Notes: a model not told the origin generated them from the sequence alone. A DNA stretch of 64,000 bases from Selenomonadaceae bacterium (GCA_017515635.1 JAFWFO010000035.1:1-64000); one strand, 5' to 3'; shown: positions 7,821 through 16,384, numbered from the stretch's first letter. Numbers and translations are program-made.

Positions 7821-8951
7821 TTTGTTAAACTCATTCAGCAGGTGCACGAAGAACGCTACATGAAAGTCTTGAAAAAAATTGTTACAGAGAAAATGCCCGT
7901 TGTTTTGCTATCGACGCTAAAAATTCCCGATGCGATAGGTACCGTCAAAGAATTTCGTGAACAAGGCTTAAACATCATATTGCTAATCACCACAGACAAG
8001 CCCGTCGACGAAACAGATTTTGAAGTCGTAACTTTGTCCAACGCCGTGAAAATTTATCCGCAACCCGAATACATTTTGACGAATAACGGTTTCGAAATTG
8101 ACGCACGAGTTGCGCTGAAAAATTTCCCCGCGTCAAAAGTCCTCAGCATCAACAGAGGAAATACCGAGCAAGCTTACGAAATATTCATGACGCATCTTGA
8201 CGAATTGCAGGAAGTTTACGCATCTTTGATTGACGAGGAGTCGAAAAAAACTTTTTGCGGCTATTGGCTTGGCAACATCACCAATCAGCTCGGCAAGATT
8301 GCTTTCGCGAACACACCACATTATATGTGCGCGGGCTTCATTCCCGAACGCGGTGCGATTGCCATTGACGGCGGACTTTGCGACGGAGGCACAGCGGCAA
8401 GATTTTCTCAGATGGGTTATAAAGTTTACGGCTTCGAGATGGACAAAACGAATTACTTGACAGCCGTCAAAGTCGGCGAAGTAAATAATTTTGTTGTGGA
8501 AAATCTGGGACTTGGTGCTTACGATCATAAAATGACATATTCACACATGCTTAACCCCGGAGCAAGCAGACTTGACCCGAATGGTTCAGAAATCACGCAA
8601 ATTATAACGATCGACGGTTACGTTCGCGAAAAAAATTTGCCCCGCGTCGACTTTATTAAACTTGATGTTGAAGGCGCAGAACTTGACGTTCTCAAAGGTG
8701 CGGCGACAACCATTGCTCGTTTCAAGCCGATTCTTGCGCTCAGTGCCTATCACAAATGGGATGATTTTTGGACGTTGATGAATTTCGTTAAGTCGATTCG
8801 TCCCGATTATGAATTTGCCATGCGTCAATTTGTAATCTCAAAAGAAGACGGCGCATATCATTTCAATAACAACTTGGAAAAAAATCTGTACAATTTGGGT
8901 TTGCATCCCGCGTTGGCAATTTATCAAGAATGTGTTTTGTTCGCACGCTAA
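7812..8951 (+). CDS. FkbM family methyltransferase
   Basis: The C-terminal half is an FkbM-type SAM-dependent methyltransferase: AIAIDGGLCDGGTAARF is the SAM-binding loop, YKVYGFEMDKTN the following strand with the acidic residue, and VDFIKLDVEGAELDVLKGA the FkbM signature. The N-terminal 150 residues are not recognised. Such enzymes usually O-methylate sugars or polyketides; near envelope glycosyltransferases a sugar substrate is plausible. GTG start 7-8 bases after GGGGAGG. A broken relative lies immediately upstream, showing local duplication of this gene. Confidence 0.85.
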   Translation: MKNFVKLIQQVHEERYMKVLKKIVTEKMPVVLLSTLKIPDAIGTVKEFREQGLNIILLITTDKPVDETDFEVVTLSNAVKIYPQPEYILTNNGFEIDARVALKNFPASKVLSINRGNTEQAYEIFMTHLDELQEVYASLIDEESKKTFCGYWLGNITNQLGKIAFANTPHYMCAGFIPERGAIAIDGGLCDGGTAARFSQMGYKVYGFEMDKTNYLTAVKVGEVNNFVVENLGLGAYDHKMTYSHMLNPGASRLDPNGSEITQIITIDGYVREKNLPRVDFIKLDVEGAELDVLKGAATTIARFKPILALSAYHKWDDFWTLMNFVKSIRPDYEFAMRQFVISKEDGAYHFNNNLEKNLYNLGLHPALAIYQECVLFAR

Positions 8952-8958
8952 AAAATTA

Positions 8959-8988
8959 TTGACAAAACATTTCGCTTCGACGTATTGT
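8959..8988 (+). promoter_or_regulatory. Predicted sigma-70 promoter of the ROK kinase gene
   Basis: A consensus TTGACA, 18-base spacer and TATTGT. The -10 half belongs to the duplicated leader, whereas the other leader copy at 7770 has its TTGACA 23 bases away and so probably lacks a good promoter. Confidence 0.55.
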
Positions 8989-9028
8989 TGAGGCGAATTT
9001 TTTTGGGGAGGCTATTCACGTGAAAAAA
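8978..9028 (+). repeat. Duplicated leader, copy 2 (before ROK kinase)
   Basis: Second copy of the leader at 7770-7820, including the GGGGAGG site and GTG start. Confidence 0.85.
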
Positions 9029-9913
9029 TTTTTGGCGATTGACGTTGGCGGCACGTTTACAAAATTTGCCGTAATGAGCGGCGTACGTTCTTTCAAGATT
9101 ACGAAACAGGACAAAATTTCGACGCCGAAAAAAAGTCACGAACAATTTCTTGACGCGCTTGCCGACATTTATAACACTTATGACGACGTGGAAGGCATTG
9201 CGCTTTCGTCGACGGGCATTATCGATTCGGTTCGCGGAATTTGTCTGATGAGCAACAACCTGCCGTTTTTAAGCGGGCATTGTATTGCCGAGGAACTTCA
9301 AGCGATGTGCGGCGTGCCGGTCACCGTAGAGAACGACGCGAATTGTGCCGCGCTTGCCGAAGTAAAATCGGGCTGTCTCGTCGACGTGAACAATGCTTTC
9401 GTTTTGGTTTTCGGAACGTCCGTCGGCGGCGCGTTCGTGTGCAACAAGGAAATTTATCGCGGTGCACATTTCTGCGCGGGCGAAGTCGCTATGACGCTCA
9501 AAAGCATTAATTCCGTCGTCAGCGAAAAAAATTTTTACGCGAACGATATTGGCGCGTTGGCTCTGATGAAAAGTTGCGCGAAAACTTTGGGAATGCCCCT
9601 TGACGAAGTCGCGCCGGAAATGGTTTTCGATTTAATTGACGAAAACGATGATGACATGCTCGATTGTCTGTACAAATACGCGGCGGGCGTGGCGGTAAAA
9701 ATTTTTAATCTGCAGATGTTGTTTGACCCTGAACGAATTGCGATTGGCGGCGGCGTGAGTTCGCGACAAAGTTTTATCGACGCGATTCAAGATAAAGTCG
9801 ATGAGCTTTACGAAAAAATTCCCGCTGAAATTCCGCGCCCCGAAATTGTTCCGTGCAAAATCGGCAACGATGCAAATTTATTCGGCGCACTCTATCGGCA
9901 CTTGAAAAAGTAA
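9020..9913 (+). CDS. ROK family sugar kinase
   Basis: A 297-residue cytoplasmic sugar kinase. FLAIDVGGTFTKFAV is the ROK phosphate-1 loop, VTVENDANCAALAE contains the catalytic aspartate motif, and VLVFGTSVGGAFV the phosphate-2 region, with AIGGGVSSR late in the chain. The zinc-binding cysteine cluster (CxCGxxGC) usual in many ROK proteins is absent; RGAHFCAGEV stands at the expected place. Many hexokinase-type ROK members also lack it. The substrate may be glucose, an amino sugar or a mannose derivative. GTG start preceded by GGGGAGG; expression probably from the promoter at 8959. Confidence 0.88.
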   Translation: MKKFLAIDVGGTFTKFAVMSGVRSFKITKQDKISTPKKSHEQFLDALADIYNTYDDVEGIALSSTGIIDSVRGICLMSNNLPFLSGHCIAEELQAMCGVPVTVENDANCAALAEVKSGCLVDVNNAFVLVFGTSVGGAFVCNKEIYRGAHFCAGEVAMTLKSINSVVSEKNFYANDIGALALMKSCAKTLGMPLDEVAPEMVFDLIDENDDDMLDCLYKYAAGVAVKIFNLQMLFDPERIAIGGGVSSRQSFIDAIQDKVDELYEKIPAEIPRPEIVPCKIGNDANLFGALYRHLKK

Positions 9914-9975
9914 TTTGAGCTTTGAGCTTTAAGCTTTGAGCTTTAAGCTTTGAGCTTTAAGCTTTGAGCTTATAG
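9914..9975 (+). repeat. Tandem AGCTTTGAGCTTTA repeats
   Basis: About four direct copies of a 14-base unit (TTTGAGCTTTAAGC register) lie between the ROK gene and metN. A relative of the same family occurs at 29934-30009. The units are rich in AGCTT and could form imperfect hairpins. No coding function is apparent. Confidence 0.85.
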
Positions 9976-10034
9976 GGTTTTTTGCTATCAGCTATCCACT
10001 ATAAGCTATCCAGTCACTTACAAAGGAGTAACCA

Positions 10035-11087
10035 TTGATTAAACTTATCGGCATAGAAAAAGTTTACGATTCACCTTCGGGCAAAGTTCACGCGCTCAAA
10101 GGCATTGATCTTGAAATTGCTCGCGGCGAAATTTACGGAATTATCGGCTTGTCGGGCGCGGGCAAGTCAACGCTCGTTCGCTGTATCAATATGCTTGAAC
10201 GCCCCACGGCGGGAAAAGTTATCGTCGACGGGCAAGACATGACGACTTTAACTGACGCTGAACTTCGGGCGGCGCGAAAAAATATCGGAATGATTTTTCA
10301 GCACTTCAACTTGTTAAGTTCCGCGACGGTCTACGAAAACATTGCTTTTCCGCTGAAACTTTCAAACACGCCCGACAAAGAAATTCAAAAAAAAGTTCAG
10401 CCGCTTTTGGATTTGGTCGGCTTGAGCGACAAGGCGCAACAATATCCGTCACAGCTCAGCGGCGGACAGAAACAACGCGTCGGCATTGCGCGGGCACTTG
10501 CAAGCGATCCGAAAGTTTTGTTGTGCGACGAAGCAACTTCCGCGCTCGACCCGCAGACGACGAAATCAATTCTTGCGCTGATTAAAGACATCAACAAAAA
10601 ACTTTCGCTGACTGTCGTCATAATCACGCACGAAATGCAAGTCATCAAAGAAATTTGCGACAAAGTTGCCGTTATCAGCGACGGTGTCATTGCTGAACGC
10701 GGCTTGGTGCTTGACGTGTTCACCAATCCCCGCCACGACATCACCAAAGAATTTATCAGCGTGCTTTTGTCGAACGAATTGCCCGCCGCGTTCAGAGGCA
10801 ACGACGTTTCGCAGGACAGAACGTCCGGCAGTTTGCTGTTGATTCGATTAAATTTTTTGGGCGACAGAGCCGATGACCCCGTCCTTGCAACCATGATTCG
10901 CACATGCCGCGGTTTGGAATGCACGATGCTTTTCGGCAACTTGGACGAAATTCACGGCGTGCCTTTCGGGCGATTTATTGTCGGCTTAAGCGGCTCGGAC
11001 GACGTGATTAATGACGCGCTGAAATTTCTTGACGGGCAAGATGTGCGCGTTGAGATTATCGGTTACGTTAAAAGAAATTCTGCTTAG
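10035..11087 (+). CDS. metN: Methionine ABC transporter ATP-binding protein MetN
   Basis: A 350-residue ATPase that energises uptake of D/L-methionine. Walker A GLSGAGKST, Q-loop IFQHFNLL, signature QLSGGQKQRV, Walker B VLLCDEATSALDP and switch histidine VIITHEM are all intact. The C-terminal 90 residues form a NIL regulatory domain, which in the family binds methionine and inhibits transport. Start is a TTG 6 bases after AAAGGAG. A secreted protein and metI follow; no MetQ-type binding protein is next to them. No SAM-responsive S-box was seen upstream. Confidence 0.92.
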   Translation: MIKLIGIEKVYDSPSGKVHALKGIDLEIARGEIYGIIGLSGAGKSTLVRCINMLERPTAGKVIVDGQDMTTLTDAELRAARKNIGMIFQHFNLLSSATVYENIAFPLKLSNTPDKEIQKKVQPLLDLVGLSDKAQQYPSQLSGGQKQRVGIARALASDPKVLLCDEATSALDPQTTKSILALIKDINKKLSLTVVIITHEMQVIKEICDKVAVISDGVIAERGLVLDVFTNPRHDITKEFISVLLSNELPAAFRGNDVSQDRTSGSLLLIRLNFLGDRADDPVLATMIRTCRGLECTMLFGNLDEIHGVPFGRFIVGLSGSDDVINDALKFLDGQDVRVEIIGYVKRNSA

Positions 11088-11099
11088 GAGGTTATTACC

Positions 11100-11507
11100 G
11101 TGAAAAAATTTTTCTTGGCATTGGTCGCCGTGTTTGTGTTGGCAATTCCGCAAATCGTTTCTGCGGCGGACGTGCCCGACATCAGACAAATTTCGTCAAG
11201 CATTGTGCTCGTGCGGGAAACTGTCGGCGACGAAAATTCTGCAGATCTTTACGAATACACTTGCGAAGACGGCAACGCAACGCGTTATTTCAATCAATAC
11301 GCTCAGTTGCTGATTGACAGCGGCTTTGAAATTATCGACGGCAGAGAGCAAGGCGATGACATGATGATCTGGGGACTTGTTCACACGGGCAAAGATGTTC
11401 CCTTGTTTCAATTTAAACTTGATACGCCGGTTCACGTTTTGATTGAACAAACGGGCTCGGTATTTCAAATTCGGACGGCACCGGGTATCACATACGGCAA
11501 CGAATAA
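11100..11507 (+). CDS. Secreted small protein inside the met operon
   Basis: Family not recognised. The 135-residue protein has a clear Sec signal peptide (KKFFLALVAVFVLAIPQIVSAAD) with a likely cut after SAA near residue 22. There is no lipobox cysteine. The mature part is small and acidic, about 110 residues, too short for a MetQ substrate-binding protein. It lies 12 bases after metN and 22 bases before metI, so it is cotranscribed with the transporter. GTG start after AGGAGG. Its relation to methionine uptake is unknown. Confidence 0.75.
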   Translation: MKKFFLALVAVFVLAIPQIVSAADVPDIRQISSSIVLVRETVGDENSADLYEYTCEDGNATRYFNQYAQLLIDSGFEIIDGREQGDDMMIWGLVHTGKDVPLFQFKLDTPVHVLIEQTGSVFQIRTAPGITYGNE

Positions 11508-11529
11508 AATTTTCGGCAGGTGAATTTTA

Positions 11530-12180
11530 TTGGAAGAAATAATTCCGCTGTTGACTAAAGCTCTCGGCGAAACAATTTATATGGTCGTCGTGTCAATGGT
11601 TATCGCGTCGGCTGTCGGCGTGCCGCTCGGAGTTTTACTTCACACCACGGCGAAAGGACAAATTCTGGAAAATGTTTTCGTCAATCAAACAGTCGGCTCG
11701 GTCGTCAACGCGATAAGATCAATTCCGTTTATAATTTTGATGGTCGCAATTATCCCGCTGACAAGATTGTTGGTCGGTTCGGCTATCGGCACGACGGCGG
11801 CGATTGTCCCGCTGGTTATCGCGTCAATTCCGTTTATCGGGCGGCAAGTCGAAACGTCGCTTAAAGAAGTCCCCGCAGGTTTGGTCGAGGCGGCTCAGTC
11901 AATGGGCGCAACTCCCGCGCAGATTATCACGAAAGTTTTATTGCCCGAAGCAATGCCGGGGATTGTTGCACAGTTGACGACGGTAATAATTGCTTTGGTC
12001 GGCGAATCGGCAATGGCGGGCGCAATCGGCGGCGGCGGTCTCGGCGACTTGGCAATTCGTTACGGCTATCAGCGTTTTCGCCCCGAAGTCATGTTGGCGA
12101 CGGTTGTCGTGCTGATTGTTTTGGTTCAGCTCGTGCAGTTCGCGGGCAACACTTTGGCGAAAAAACTTGATAAGCGTTGA
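11530..12180 (+). CDS. metI: Methionine ABC transporter permease MetI
   Basis: A 216-residue inner-membrane permease of the MetI family, with five hydrophobic stretches. The EAA-type coupling loop is present around VEAAQSMGATPAQIITKVLLPEAMPG, which contacts the ATPase MetN. Start is a TTG shortly after GGCAGGTG. Together with metN it would form the MetNI core. The binding protein gene must be elsewhere in the genome, or the intervening secreted protein takes an atypical role. Confidence 0.92.
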   Translation: MEEIIPLLTKALGETIYMVVVSMVIASAVGVPLGVLLHTTAKGQILENVFVNQTVGSVVNAIRSIPFIILMVAIIPLTRLLVGSAIGTTAAIVPLVIASIPFIGRQVETSLKEVPAGLVEAAQSMGATPAQIITKVLLPEAMPGIVAQLTTVIIALVGESAMAGAIGGGGLGDLAIRYGYQRFRPEVMLATVVVLIVLVQLVQFAGNTLAKKLDKR

Positions 12181-12201
12181 CGGGCGCGACGTTGACAGTT
12201 G

Positions 12202-12210
12202 TGTTATAAT
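12202..12210 (+). promoter_or_regulatory. Extended -10 promoter element before metK
   Basis: TGTTATAAT, an extended -10 hexamer, 35 bases before the metK ATG. A TTGACA is present but only 7 bases away, so it cannot be the partner -35. The same TGTTATAAT occurs before ftsX (13542) and at 43506. Confidence 0.5.
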
Positions 12211-12244
12211 CGATAAAAATTTTTCTTGAAAGCGGGGCATAAGA

Positions 12245-13432
12245 ATGCGCAGAATTTTATTTACTTCCGAATCCGTGACAGAAGGACACCCCGACAAAGT
12301 TGCGGACAGAATTTCCGACAGCATTTTGGACGCGATTATCGAAAAAGATCCTCAAAGCCGCGTCGCTTGTGAAACTTTGGTGACGACGGGACAAGTTCAC
12401 GTTGTCGGCGAAATTTCAACGACTTGTTACGTCGACATTCCGAAAATTATTCGCGGCGCGATTCGCGACATCGGCTATACAAATTCGGCTTACGGCTTCG
12501 AGGCAGACACCGTCGGCGTGTTGGTTTCGTTGGACGAACAAAGCCCCGACATTGCGCAGGGCGTCAACAAAGCTCTTGAGGCTCGCGAAGGCGACATGGC
12601 GATTGAAGATGCGATTGGTGCCGGAGATCAAGGCATGATGTTCGGTTACGCGACAAACGAAACTGAAGATTTTATGCCGTTGCCGATTTATTTGGCGCAC
12701 AAATTGGCGCGTCGTCTCGCCGAAGTCCGCAAAGTCACGCACGAAGTTGACTACCTGCGCCCCGACGGAAAAACTCAAGTAACCGTCGCTTACGAAGGTC
12801 GCAAGGCGGTTGCCGTCGACGCGATTGTCATTTCCACGCAACACAATCCGGAAGTTTCGCTCGAACAAATTAAGCGCGACATGATTGAATACGTCATCAA
12901 GCCGATTGTCCCCGCAGAACTTTTGACGGACGCGACAAAAATTTTCGTGAATCCGACGGGCAAATTCGTTATCGGCGGCCCGCAAGGCGACAGCGGTTTG
13001 ACGGGCAGAAAAATTATCGTCGACACTTACGGCGGTTGGGCACGTCACGGCGGCGGCGCGTTCAGCGGCAAAGACCCCACGAAGGTTGACCGCTCGGCAA
13101 GTTATGCGGCTCGTTACGTCGCGAAAAATATTGTTGCGGCAGGTTTGGCGGACGAATGCGAAATTCAGCTGGCTTATGCAATCGGCGTTGCTCAGCCCGT
13201 CAGCGTGCGCGTCGAAACTCGCGGCACGGCGAAAGTTGACGAAGAACTTATCGAACGTCTCGTTAAAGAAAACTTCGATTTGCGTCCTGCGGGAATTATC
13301 AAAATGCTTGACTTGCGCCGCCCGATTTACAAGCAAACTTCGGCTTACGGACATTTCGGACGGACGGACGCTGATTTTCCTTGGGAACGCACCGACAAGG
13401 CCGAAACTCTCCGCAAGGCCGCCAATTTATAA
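12245..13432 (+). CDS. metK: S-adenosylmethionine synthetase
   Basis: A 395-residue enzyme making S-adenosylmethionine from methionine and ATP. The N-terminal [16 protein letters not shown], central [12 protein letters not shown] and [16 protein letters not shown] motifs are the MetK signatures. Length is normal. It follows the methionine transporter, so uptake and activation of methionine are grouped. It appears to have its own promoter (extended -10 at 12202). An ATG start is used, with a weak GCGGGGC site upstream. Confidence 0.96.
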   Translation: MRRILFTSESVTEGHPDKVADRISDSILDAIIEKDPQSRVACETLVTTGQVHVVGEISTTCYVDIPKIIRGAIRDIGYTNSAYGFEADTVGVLVSLDEQSPDIAQGVNKALEAREGDMAIEDAIGAGDQGMMFGYATNETEDFMPLPIYLAHKLARRLAEVRKVTHEVDYLRPDGKTQVTVAYEGRKAVAVDAIVISTQHNPEVSLEQIKRDMIEYVIKPIVPAELLTDATKIFVNPTGKFVIGGPQGDSGLTGRKIIVDTYGGWARHGGGAFSGKDPTKVDRSASYAARYVAKNIVAAGLADECEIQLAYAIGVAQPVSVRVETRGTAKVDEELIERLVKENFDLRPAGIIKMLDLRRPIYKQTSAYGHFGRTDADFPWERTDKAETLRKAANL

Positions 13433-13463
13433 TTCGTAATGCGTAATGCGTAATTCGTAATGA
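13433..13463 (+). repeat. AATTCGTAATGCGTAATG direct repeats
   Basis: Four tandem units of roughly 8 bases, TAATGCG/TAATTCG, directly after the metK stop. Similar units occur at 14474-14505 and 18381-18406. They look like a simple repeat family that spreads in intergenic spaces. Confidence 0.75.
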
Positions 13464-13471
13464 AAAAATTT

Positions 13472-13499
13472 TCCTCGTCGACAACGGCGGGGATTTTTT
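13472..13499 (+). terminator. Terminator after metK
   Basis: CCTCGTCG-ACAA-CGGCGGGG can pair over eight positions with some G-U pairs, followed by six Ts. Confidence 0.6.
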
Positions 13500-13541
13500 G
13501 TTGACGTTGCTGAAAAGTTTTCATGTGGAAAATAATTTTTG

Positions 13542-13550
13542 TGTTATAAT
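13542..13550 (+). promoter_or_regulatory. Extended -10 promoter element before ftsX
   Basis: TGTTATAAT, 30 bases before the ftsX ATG, with no good -35. Same element as before metK. Confidence 0.45.
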
Positions 13551-13580
13551 CTTTCGCAAGTAATTTTCGGGAGTGGTCGA

Positions 13581-14468
13581 ATGAAATTTCAAACAATCGA
13601 GTATTTTTTCCGCGAAGTCATTATGTCGATGATACGCAATCGCCTGATGACTTTCGCGTCAATCGGGACGGTTGCTGTGTCGCTGTTCGTGCTCGGCGTC
13701 TTTTTAATTTTGGTTATGAACATGTCAAAAATGGCGTCGAGTCTTGAAAATCAAGTGCAAATTTCAGTTTACATCAACGACAACTTGCCGGAAGAAGGCC
13801 GCAAAGAAATCGAACGCATGACGCGGGATTTAAAAAATGTCGCCTCGGTCGAATACGTGCCGCGTGAAGAGGCAATGAAAATTTTCCGCGAACGGCTCGG
13901 CGAAAATAAAAAAATTTTGGACGCGCTCGGCGAAGCAAATCCCTTGCCGAATTCGTTTTTGGTGACGGTCAACAATGCCGACGACGTGAAAAAAACTGCG
14001 GCGGCTATTTCGGATTTGTACGGCGTCGATGAAGTCAAATACGGGCAGGACGTTGCCGCGAATCTTTTTGAGCTGACACACTTGATGAGATTTTTCGGCG
14101 TGGTTTTGGTGATTTTGTTGCTCGGCGCGACGGTCTTCATAATTTCCAACACGATTCGGCTGACGGTTTTCGCTCGCCGCAAAGAAATTGCAATCATGAA
14201 ATATGTCGGCGCAACTGATTGGTTTATTCGCTGGCCGTTCATTTTGGAGGGCGTGGCACTCGGCATAATCGGCGGCGGCGTGAGCGCGTTGGCGTTGCGC
14301 AGTTTTTATTCGGCGATGATCTCAAAAATTTACGAATCGTTGGCGTTTTTCCCGATGGTCGAACAATATCCGTTCATGAATTATTTGACGCTGGCATTAA
14401 TCTGCGCGGGAATTTTTATCGGCACTTTGGGCAGTACCGTTTCGCTGAAAAGATTCATGGAAGTCTGA
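13581..14468 (+). CDS. ftsX: Cell division protein FtsX
   Basis: A 295-residue permease-like protein of the FtsEX complex, which activates peptidoglycan hydrolases at the septum. An N-terminal cytoplasmic part (FREVIMSMIRNRLMTF) leads to a first membrane segment, an extracellular domain of about 110 residues (VQISVYINDNLPEEGRKEIE) and three more segments. ATG at 13581 after GGGAG. Normally ftsE lies just upstream; here the upstream gene is metK and no ftsE is in the window. The next gene encodes an EnvC-like hydrolase activator, the expected FtsX partner. Confidence 0.93.
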   Translation: MKFQTIEYFFREVIMSMIRNRLMTFASIGTVAVSLFVLGVFLILVMNMSKMASSLENQVQISVYINDNLPEEGRKEIERMTRDLKNVASVEYVPREEAMKIFRERLGENKKILDALGEANPLPNSFLVTVNNADDVKKTAAAISDLYGVDEVKYGQDVAANLFELTHLMRFFGVVLVILLLGATVFIISNTIRLTVFARRKEIAIMKYVGATDWFIRWPFILEGVALGIIGGGVSALALRSFYSAMISKIYESLAFFPMVEQYPFMNYLTLALICAGIFIGTLGSTVSLKRFMEV

Positions 14469-14473
14469 AAAGC

Positions 14474-14505
14474 AATTTGGAATGAGGAATTAGTAATGAG
14501 GAATT
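14474..14505 (+). repeat. GGAATGAGGAATTAGTAATG repeat forming a ribosome binding site
   Basis: Repeated AATGAGGAATT units span the region before and into the M23 peptidase gene. One unit provides the GAGGAA ribosome binding site and the next supplies ATG-AGG-AAT, the first three codons. Confidence 0.7.
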
Positions 14506-15734
14506 TTTTTGTGGCGTGCGCGGCGTTGATGATTTTTTTGACAACTTCGCCCGTCAATGCCGACGACGAAGAAATTCAGCAACTCGAAGAGGAAAAAGCA
14601 ACTTACGAACAGGCGGCCGAAAAAGCGCGTGCGGCGTCCGAATTGATTCAAGGCAAAATTGATTCGGTGTCGGAATTCAAGCGGCAACTCGACGAAGAAG
14701 CGGCGGAGGCCACGGCGGTTTACGAGGAACGACAAGCGGCGTTGAACGAAACAATTTCCCGTATCGGCGAAAACGAAACCAAACTTGTCGAAGTCACCGA
14801 GGAATTAAATTCCAAACATGGCGTGCTTGAAAACCGCGTGCGCGACATTTATATCAACGGGCAAATTTCTTATCTGGACGTTTTATTCGGCGCGCAGGAT
14901 TTCGGCGACTTTTTGACGCGAATGGATTTGCTCAAACGCGTCATGATGAAAGATGCCGAACTTGTGTCGGAAGTTTTGCAGTATCGAAATGAAATTCTCG
15001 AAGTCGGCAAGCAGCTTGAAGCCGATAAACGAATTCAGGAAGAACTTGCCGCTAAAGCCGAAGCCGCCAAAGATGTTCAGCTTGAAAAGGTTGCCAAACA
15101 ACAAGCACTTATTGATTTAATGCAGAACGACAAAGACGTTTACGACCGCCAATATGATGAAATGATGGCGTCGTCCAAAGAAGTTGAGCGGCTGATTCAG
15201 GAGAGCAAATATCGTGCGCAGGCGGAGGCCGAGGCTCAACGTCGACAAGCCGAAATGGAGGCGCAACGTCAACAGGCGGCGGAGACCGGCAATATCGTCA
15301 TCGTTGAAGGCGACGACGGCGGCGAAAATTACGTAATGCCCCCCACGGGCGGCGGCGGAATGATTTGGCCGATTTCCGGTCCGATAACAAGCGAATTCGG
15401 TTGGCGCAGTCATCCGATTTTCGGCGACGCACGTTTCCACAGCGGGCTTGACATTGGCGGCGATTACGGCTTGCCGATTCACGCGGCGCAAAGCGGTATC
15501 GTCATTGAATCGGGCTGGATCGGCGGCTACGGCAATACGGTAATGATTGAGCACGGCAACGGCGTTGTCACGCTTTACGGGCACAACGAAAGTTTGGCTG
15601 TCAGCGTCGGGCAACAAGTCAATCAAGGCGACGTTATCGCTTATTGCGGCTCAACGGGCAACTCGACGGGGCCTCACTGCCATTTTGAAGTTCGACTCGG
15701 CGGCGAACCCGTAAGCCCGTGGAATTATCTGTAA
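14496..15734 (+). CDS. EnvC-like murein hydrolase activator / M23 peptidase
   Basis: A 412-residue exported protein: signal peptide (FFVACAALMIFLTTSPVNADD), a long coiled-coil region rich in Glu, Ala and Gln (residues 25-260), then a LytM/M23 domain. The domain keeps the zinc ligands: HSGLDIGG supplies His and Asp and HCHFEVR the HxH motif. It may therefore be an active endopeptidase rather than a degenerate activator. It follows ftsX by 27 bases, the usual pairing in which FtsX drives a coiled-coil M23 partner during division. Confidence 0.92.
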   Translation: MRNFFVACAALMIFLTTSPVNADDEEIQQLEEEKATYEQAAEKARAASELIQGKIDSVSEFKRQLDEEAAEATAVYEERQAALNETISRIGENETKLVEVTEELNSKHGVLENRVRDIYINGQISYLDVLFGAQDFGDFLTRMDLLKRVMMKDAELVSEVLQYRNEILEVGKQLEADKRIQEELAAKAEAAKDVQLEKVAKQQALIDLMQNDKDVYDRQYDEMMASSKEVERLIQESKYRAQAEAEAQRRQAEMEAQRQQAAETGNIVIVEGDDGGENYVMPPTGGGGMIWPISGPITSEFGWRSHPIFGDARFHSGLDIGGDYGLPIHAAQSGIVIESGWIGGYGNTVMIEHGNGVVTLYGHNESLAVSVGQQVNQGDVIAYCGSTGNSTGPHCHFEVRLGGEPVSPWNYL

Positions 15735-15773
15735 AAAATTTTTCAGCGGCGACACAACGTTAAGCAACAAAAA

Positions 15774-15802
15774 ATCCCCTGCAAACCGCAGGGGATTTTT
15801 TT
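15774..15802 (+). terminator. Terminator after the ftsX operon
   Basis: TCCCCTGC and GCAGGGGA arms, loop AAACC, then seven or more Ts. Confidence 0.85.
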
Positions 15803-15826
15803 ATGTCCGATATTTTTTTCAAGATA

Positions 15827-15902
15827 TGGTGCTCGCTGAGAGACTCGAACCCCCGACCTCCTCCATGTGACGGAGATGCTCTACCAACTGAGCTAAGCGA
15901 GC
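15827..15902 (-). tRNA. tRNA-Val(CAC)
   Basis: On the minus strand a 76-base cloverleaf with CCA encoded. Acceptor GCTCGCT pairs with AGCGAGC; the D-arm has AGCTCAGTTGGTAGAGC; the anticodon loop GTCACAT gives anticodon CAC (codon GTG); the T-loop has GGTTCGAGTC. It is downstream of the tRNA-Val(GAC) gene in the same transcript. Confidence 0.9.
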
Positions 15903-15913
15903 CTAAAAAAAAA

Positions 15914-15990
15914 TGGTGGGGCTGACAGAACTCGAATCTGTGACCTCCTCGATGTCAACGAGGCACTCTAACCATCTGAGCTACAACCCC
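15914..15990 (-). tRNA. tRNA-Val(GAC)
   Basis: On the minus strand, 77 bases including CCA. Acceptor GGGGTTG pairs with CAGCCCC with one G-U; the anticodon loop TTGACAT gives GAC, reading GTC and GTT; the T-loop GATTCGAGTT is standard. Cotranscribed with the other valine tRNA 11 bases away from a consensus promoter upstream. Confidence 0.9.
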
Positions 15991-16028
15991 ATGTCCTTCA
16001 AGAACCACTGTCCCTTAAGACAAGCGCA

Positions 16029-16057
16029 ATTATAAACGTTCGACTTCAAACTGTCAA
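16029..16057 (-). promoter_or_regulatory. Consensus promoter of the tRNA-Val pair
   Basis: Read on the minus strand: TTGACA, 17 bases, TATAAT, about 38 bases upstream of tRNA-Val(GAC). This is the best sigma-70 match in the window. Confidence 0.8.
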
Positions 16058-16066
16058 GAAAAATTT

Positions 16067-16384
16067 TCACAGACCCGGGAACGCGTCCACGAATTTAATT
16101 TTGATGTCGGGGAACGAGTCAACAAATTGAATCGTGAAATCTTCGCCGCTGGTGACGAATTGCCATTCGCCGAGCTTGTTTGGGAATGCGGAAACTTTTT
16201 TGACTTTCAAATCGGCAAAGGCGTCGACAACCTTAACTTTGATGTCAGGGAACGCGGTAACGACTTTGACGCGCCCGCAAAGTTTAATGCCGTTGAAATA
16301 ACCGTCGCTTGAAATCGGATTGGCAAGCGCGACCGTCGACACCAAAGTTATCAGCAAAACCGTCACGACAAAAATTTTCCGCAT
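16067..16384 (-). CDS. Secreted septoil-knot-like small protein
   Basis: A 105-residue protein with a Sec signal peptide (FVVTVLLITLVSTVALANP). The mature part consists of short beta units repeating K-V-x-x-V-x-A/S-F-P-D: KVVTAFPDIKVKVVDAFAD, KVSAFPN, QFVDSFPDIK, KFVDAFPG. This pattern matches what I recall of small proteins described as 7(1) septoil knot domains; the family assignment is from memory of the motif. Function is unknown. ATG start; the second LCP gene lies 22 bases upstream on the same strand. Confidence 0.75.
   Translation of the reverse strand: MRKIFVVTVLLITLVSTVALANPISSDGYFNGIKLCGRVKVVTAFPDIKVKVVDAFADLKVKKVSAFPNKLGEWQFVTSGEDFTIQFVDSFPDIKIKFVDAFPGL

Noticed and set aside
9976-10034. 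Possible SAM riboswitch before metN
   Set aside because: The space between the repeat array and the start is too short and has no S-box pattern; the metK leader is likewise too short.
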